NCBI GenBank assembly: GCA_964355675.1
Contig: CAYHEC010000018.1
Coordinates: 1 to 64,000 of the forward strand
Reading direction: 5' to 3'
Length of the DNA stretch: 64,000 bases
Origin: CAMBDS01 sp964355675
Lineage (GTDB): Bacteria > Electryoneota > AABM5-125-24 > Hatepunaeales > Hatepunaeaceae
A program made the translations under genes and the position numbers. Every line of letters begins with the position of its first letter. The first letter of the stretch is position 1. This document shows, in pieces, positions 60,695 to 64,000 of the stretch. Below the pieces are notes generated by a model that saw only the letters and a list, made by a program, of their open reading frames with translations, ran no database searches and was not told the DNA's origin.

Positions 60695-60768
60695 GGGCGA
60701 TTAGCTCAGTTGGTTAGAGCGCTGGTCTCACATATCAGAGGTCACTGGTTCAAGTCCAGTATCGCCCA
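60695..60768 (+). tRNA. tRNA-Val (anticodon CAC)
   Basis: 74 nt with a 7-bp acceptor stem GGGCGAT/ATCGCCC, a D-arm GCTC...GAGC, an anticodon stem CTGGT/ATCAG with loop CTCACAT (anticodon CAC), and a T-arm ACTGG TTCAAGT CCAGT. The discriminator base is A; no CCA is encoded. An A/T-rich stretch with TTGGCA (about 60664) is a possible promoter. Confidence 0.93.
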
Positions 60769-60800
60769 CGGACACAGTGGTCAAGTGAACAAGTGGTCAA

Positions 60801-61283
60801 GTGAAGCAATCATCATCTGAGTCTAAAGTCATACCCCGCAATAAGATCGTTGCTCTGGTGCATCGATGGCGTGCGGCTGGCAAAACCGTCGCCTTCACCA
60901 ACGGCGTCTTCGACATACTCCATCGCGGGCATCTGTACTCGATTGAACAAGCCGCATCGTTTTGCGATAGATTGATCGTCGGCATCAACAGCGACGCCTC
61001 AGCTCGAACGCTTGGCAAAGGTCCCGAACGGCCTATCAATAACGAGATCGACCGCGCAGGACTTGTAGCTGGATTGGCTGTGGTTGATGCGGTGGTTATT
61101 TTCGATGAGCCCACGCCGTGGGAATTGCTTAGGGATATTCGCCCGGATGTTCTTGCCAAAGGCGGAGATTACAAGCTCGAAGAAATCGTCGGGCGGGAGT
61201 TTGCCGGTCGAGTTGAACGTTTAGGGATGGTCGAAGGGCTTTCGACGACGAGGCTGGTGGATACGATCAAAGGTAAAAAATAG
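60801..61283 (+). CDS. hldE: D-glycero-beta-D-manno-heptose 1-phosphate adenylyltransferase (HldE C-terminal domain)
   Basis: 160 residues of the cytidylyltransferase-like family, equivalent to RfaE domain II. Nucleotide-binding block FTNGVFDILHRGHLYSIE, then KGPERPINNEIDRA, the KGGDY loop, and the conserved end GLSTTRLVDTI. It activates heptose for LPS inner-core synthesis. The kinase half (domain I) is not encoded here. The GTG start at 60801 follows two short GTGGTCAAGTGAA repeats. The Ffh gene starts 6 nt after it. Confidence 0.92.
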   Translation: MKQSSSESKVIPRNKIVALVHRWRAAGKTVAFTNGVFDILHRGHLYSIEQAASFCDRLIVGINSDASARTLGKGPERPINNEIDRAGLVAGLAVVDAVVIFDEPTPWELLRDIRPDVLAKGGDYKLEEIVGREFAGRVERLGMVEGLSTTRLVDTIKGKK

Positions 61284-61289
61284 TCTTTA

Positions 61290-62606
61290 ATGTTCGACGA
61301 ACTAACCGACAAATTTGACAAGTTTATCCGCAACCTCAAGGGGCAGGGTAAACTTACCGAGTCGAACGTCCGTGACACTGTACGGGATGTCCGGCGGATC
61401 CTGCTTGAAGCCGATGTCAGCCTTCCAGCGGCAAAGGCATTCGTTGAGGGGATCCTGCAGAAATCGCTGGGGCTTGAAGTACTGGTCGGGATCGCTCCGG
61501 GGCAACAACTTGTCAAGATCATTCACGATGAGCTTGCCGCGTTCTTAGGCGGCGAGTGGGAACCGATCCGGTTCGGGAAGTCTCCGTCACCGATTCTGAT
61601 CGTTGGTCTCAATGGCGCTGGCAAGACGACCACTTCGGCAAAATTAGGCCTACATCTCAAAAAGAGCGGTCGCAAGCCGTTGCTTGTAGCTTGTGACACA
61701 AAACGTCCCGCCGCCGCCGAGCAGTTGATGACTCTCGGCAAACAGCTTGCACTGCCGGTTTTCATCGGGGATCGAAAGACGCCCGTTTCGGTCTATGAAG
61801 CGGCTCGCGACCATGCCCGCAAGGAAGGTCTTGATTGTTTGATTGTCGATGCGGCAGGCCGGATGCACATCGACGATGAGTTGATGGGGGAACTCGAAGA
61901 GCTACAGAATGTGGTCAAGCCACCGGAGACGCTTCTCGTCGTTGACGGTATGACGGGGCAGGACGCGGTAAAATCCGCGGCGGCTTTCAAGGAACGAATC
62001 GAAATCACCGGGCTGGTGTTAACCAAGCTCGACGGCGACGCCCGTGGCGGAGCGGCTCTTTCCATCAGGTACATCACCGGCAGGCCGATAAAATTCATTG
62101 GCGTCGGCGAAAAACCCTCGGATTTCGAGACTTTCCACCCTGACCGTATGGCAGGGCGGATACTCGGGATGGGGGACATAGTCAGTCTGGTCGAGAAGGC
62201 TCAAGCGTCGGTCAATGCCGAAACAGCCGCCAAACTCGCTAAAAAACTGATTAAGCGCGAGTTCACCCTCGAAGATTTTCGCGAACAGCTTCTTCAACTG
62301 AAGAACATGGGACCCCTTGACAGCCTGTTGAGTATGATACCTGGAGTGCGAAGCGCCATGAAGGGTGTTCAGGTCGATGACCGGGAATTTAAGTCTCTTG
62401 TTGCAATAATCGACTCGATGACACCATCAGAGCGAAACACGCCGCGCATCATCGACGGAAGCAGACGGAAGAGAATCTCTCGTGGGAGCGGCAGGTCGGT
62501 GCAGGAGATCAACCGGTTGTTGAATCAGTTCGAGCAAATGCAGAAAATGATGAAACGAATAGGCAAGGGACGTATGCCCGGAATGCCGAAGATGCCTGGA
62601 TTTTAG
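61290..62606 (+). CDS. ffh: Signal recognition particle protein Ffh (SRP54)
   Basis: 438 residues. The N domain is followed by a GTPase G domain with GLNGAGKTTTSAKLG (P-loop), DAAGRMHIDDELMGEL (G3) and TKLDGDARGGAAL (G4), then a Met-rich M domain (MQKMMKRIGKGRMPGMPKMPGF at the end) that binds 4.5S RNA and signal peptides. It targets nascent membrane proteins. Gene order ffh-(small protein)-rpsP-rimM is conserved in many bacteria. Confidence 0.98.
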   Translation: MFDELTDKFDKFIRNLKGQGKLTESNVRDTVRDVRRILLEADVSLPAAKAFVEGILQKSLGLEVLVGIAPGQQLVKIIHDELAAFLGGEWEPIRFGKSPSPILIVGLNGAGKTTTSAKLGLHLKKSGRKPLLVACDTKRPAAAEQLMTLGKQLALPVFIGDRKTPVSVYEAARDHARKEGLDCLIVDAAGRMHIDDELMGELEELQNVVKPPETLLVVDGMTGQDAVKSAAAFKERIEITGLVLTKLDGDARGGAALSIRYITGRPIKFIGVGEKPSDFETFHPDRMAGRILGMGDIVSLVEKAQASVNAETAAKLAKKLIKREFTLEDFREQLLQLKNMGPLDSLLSMIPGVRSAMKGVQVDDREFKSLVAIIDSMTPSERNTPRIIDGSRRKRISRGSGRSVQEINRLLNQFEQMQKMMKRIGKGRMPGMPKMPGF

Positions 62607-62662
62607 GGAACGATACTGAAGTCTTACACATTCAGATTTAAAACAGAACTTTTCAAGTTGGC

Positions 62663-62944
62663 ATGATTTTTCCCTCCAACCGTTGGATACAACGGATAAT
62701 AGCCCTTTTCAATGCCGCCGCGATCGGTTTTCTTACAGACCGGGTGACGGATTCACCATTGTGGGGGTTTGGGCTTGGTTTGGTGAGTGCGTATTTCCTG
62801 ATATACTCAGTTTCAAAACCGCCCATGATCGGGCGGCTGTTAAAAATTGACCGCGAGGCCGGTGAGACCCTTCGTACTGTGATGATGAGCCTTCTTTTTT
62901 TCGTCATCTGCACTATAGCGGCGTTTCTTACACTTTCGCAATAG
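62663..62944 (+). CDS. Small predicted membrane protein
   Basis: 93 residues with three hydrophobic segments (about 13-26, 32-52 and 70-92) joined by basic loops (KIDREAGETLR). It is not recognised as a family. It is located between ffh and rpsP on the same strand. Its last 20 coding bases are repeated about 57 bp downstream, before rpsP. Confidence 0.55.
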   Translation: MIFPSNRWIQRIIALFNAAAIGFLTDRVTDSPLWGFGLGLVSAYFLIYSVSKPPMIGRLLKIDREAGETLRTVMMSLLFFVICTIAAFLTLSQ

Positions 62945-63028
62945 ACATTTTATAACTGTCACATGAGTGCTTGTGACAGCACACCCAACACTTTCGCAAT
63001 AAACATTCTTCAAGGATCGAGAACAACA

Positions 63029-63595
63029 TTGTCCGTCAAACTTAGATTAAGCCGTATGGGGCGCAAGAAACGCCCCTATTACCGTATCGTCGCCGTCGAT
63101 AGCCGCAAGAAGCGTGACGGTGCATTCATCGAACGAGTCGGCTATTACCACCCGCTCGATACACCAGCCACAGTCGTCATTGAAGCAGATAAAGCTCTCA
63201 AATGGCTACGTGATGGCGCTATTCCGTCCGATACTGTCTTAAGCCTCTTCAGACGAGAAGGCGTATGGCTTCGTTTCAGACTCGAAAAGCGCGGTCTGCC
63301 ACAAGTACAGATCGATCAGATGATGAACGACTGGTTCACCGCTCACAATAAGGGGGCTGTCGCATCAGCCAAAGTTGCCGATAAGCAGATCTCCCCTGCC
63401 AAAGCGGCCGCTCCTGTTGTCGAGACGACGGTTCCGGTTATCGCCACGGTTGTACCCGTAGCCGAGGTTGCTGAACCAGAGGCAGTTGTAGCTGCTGAAC
63501 CCGCTGTCGAGGTGGCCGCGGAAACATCCTCTTCAGACGAGGCTCCCACTGCCGAAGAAACAGTCAATCCTGCATCGGCCGCTGAGCCGAGCTAA
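63029..63595 (+). CDS. rpsP: 30S ribosomal protein S16 with long C-terminal tail
   Basis: 188 residues from the TTG at 63029, which follows an AAGGA site; an ATG at 62963 in frame would add 22 unrelated residues. The S16 core (about 1-80) is KLRLSRMGRKKRPYYRIVAVDSR and ALKWLRDGAIPSDTV. The usual protein is 80-90 residues; here about 100 residues of Ala, Val, Glu and Thr are added (VVETTVPVIATVV, EAVVAAEPAVEVAAE). Long acidic/Ala-rich S16 tails are known in FCB-group bacteria. Confidence 0.95.
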   Translation: MSVKLRLSRMGRKKRPYYRIVAVDSRKKRDGAFIERVGYYHPLDTPATVVIEADKALKWLRDGAIPSDTVLSLFRREGVWLRFRLEKRGLPQVQIDQMMNDWFTAHNKGAVASAKVADKQISPAKAAAPVVETTVPVIATVVPVAEVAEPEAVVAAEPAVEVAAETSSSDEAPTAEETVNPASAAEPS

Positions 63596-63656
63596 TCTTC
63601 CGGCGCCAAAGCGACTTTTGCCGTTCAAAGCAACTGCCGTTCCCGAGGAGGCAGTT

Positions 63657-64000
63657 GTGATCGGAACAATCGTCAGATCTATTGGCCTCCGAGGAGAATT
63701 AAAAGTTATTTTTGAATCAGGAGATTCAGAAAGACTGCACGGAATGAAGCGGGTTGCCGTTAGACTTCACGATGGCTGTTTCATCTTTGACATTAAGTCA
63801 TATCAGGCTTTCGTCGGATATGCCAGAGTCGCCCTTGCAGGCATAGATACGATCGAACATGCCGAACTTGTTCGGAACGGCGAACTAATTGTGTCCAATC
63901 GTGAGTTGCGTGATCTGAATAAAGATGAATTCTACATCGATCAGTTGATAGGTTGCAAAGTCGAAGCTGAAGATGGCGAAGTACTGGGGACACTGCACGA
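63657..64000 (+). CDS. rimM: Ribosome maturation factor RimM (partial)
   Basis: 114 residues visible before the window ends. The start GTG at 63657 has a strong GAGGAGG site 6 nt before it. The N-terminal motif VIGTIVRSIGLRGELKVIFES and the later LIGCKVEAEDGEVLGTL at the junction of the two barrel domains match RimM. It assists 30S subunit maturation around S19. It is positioned right after rpsP. Confidence 0.9.
   Translation, partial: MIGTIVRSIGLRGELKVIFESGDSERLHGMKRVAVRLHDGCFIFDIKSYQAFVGYARVALAGIDTIEHAELVRNGELIVSNRELRDLNKDEFYIDQLIGCKVEAEDGEVLGTLH

Noticed and set aside
62963..63028. ATG start for S16
   Set aside because: It would add 22 unrelated residues; the TTG at 63029 begins the conserved core and has an AAGGA site.

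Overview
The window looks like a chromosome segment of an uncultured Gram-negative bacterium, most likely from the Fibrobacterota-Chlorobi-Bacteroidota (FCB) superphylum or a neighbouring candidate phylum. The evidence is outer-membrane and LPS machinery (BamA, TamB, two OmpH/Skp proteins, LpxD, a heptose adenylyltransferase), three large secreted proteins ending in a type IX-secretion (por) sorting domain with a YPNPFN-type motif, and an ffh-rpsP-rimM cluster in which S16 carries a long acidic tail. Species cannot be named from sequence alone.

Layout. 1-14986 (minus strand) is a complex I operon, nuoA-B-C-D-H-I-J-K-L-M-N, without nuoE/F/G. It is interrupted by foreign cargo: two unknown genes between nuoI and nuoJ, a CheW-CZB chemosensory protein between nuoJ and nuoK, and two unknown genes plus a REP-associated transposase between nuoL and nuoM. 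Vestiges of a second nuoJ 3' end and a second nuoM 5' end mark two junctions, and nuoM-nuoN are visibly more GC-rich than the rest. 15434-27695 holds two secreted T9SS peptidase-like giants (M6 and C25-like), a DUF899 protein and two MFS transporters. 27867-43870 (minus) is an envelope block: TPR lipoprotein, uppS, a GlcE-like fragment, tamB, bamA, two ompH, lpxD, an outer-membrane barrel and exbB-exbD-tonB. 44023-50166 (minus) is lytR_C-rsfS-argS, a DNA methyltransferase/endonuclease fusion, a PfkB kinase and mtnA. 50325-52654 has a small exported protein, a GlmU-type uridylyltransferase and panC. 52875-55747 (plus) is a Zn/Cd-type arsR-DUF302-P-type ATPase operon. 56095-58519 has a DUF4258/DUF2283 pair broken by a small insertion element, and a PadR/HAAS membrane pair. 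58782 to the end has an FG-GAP T9SS protein, tRNA-Val, hldE-C, ffh, a small membrane protein, rpsP and the start of rimM.

The most striking property is a very heavy load of short palindromic repeats: at least ten sequence families, often in tandem arrays of 40-55 bp period. They are not confined to intergenic DNA. Five in-frame 45-bp palindromic units sit inside uppS, three palindromes make up the tail of nuoI, one lies in argS, and others supply the final codons or border the stop of the DUF899 gene and panC. Two copies are clearly mobile: 130-141 bp elements with terminal inverted repeats and 5-bp target duplications, one of which cleanly splits a DUF4258 gene. Together with the RAYT transposase this suggests a genome actively colonised by small palindromic elements that can be tolerated as protein insertions.
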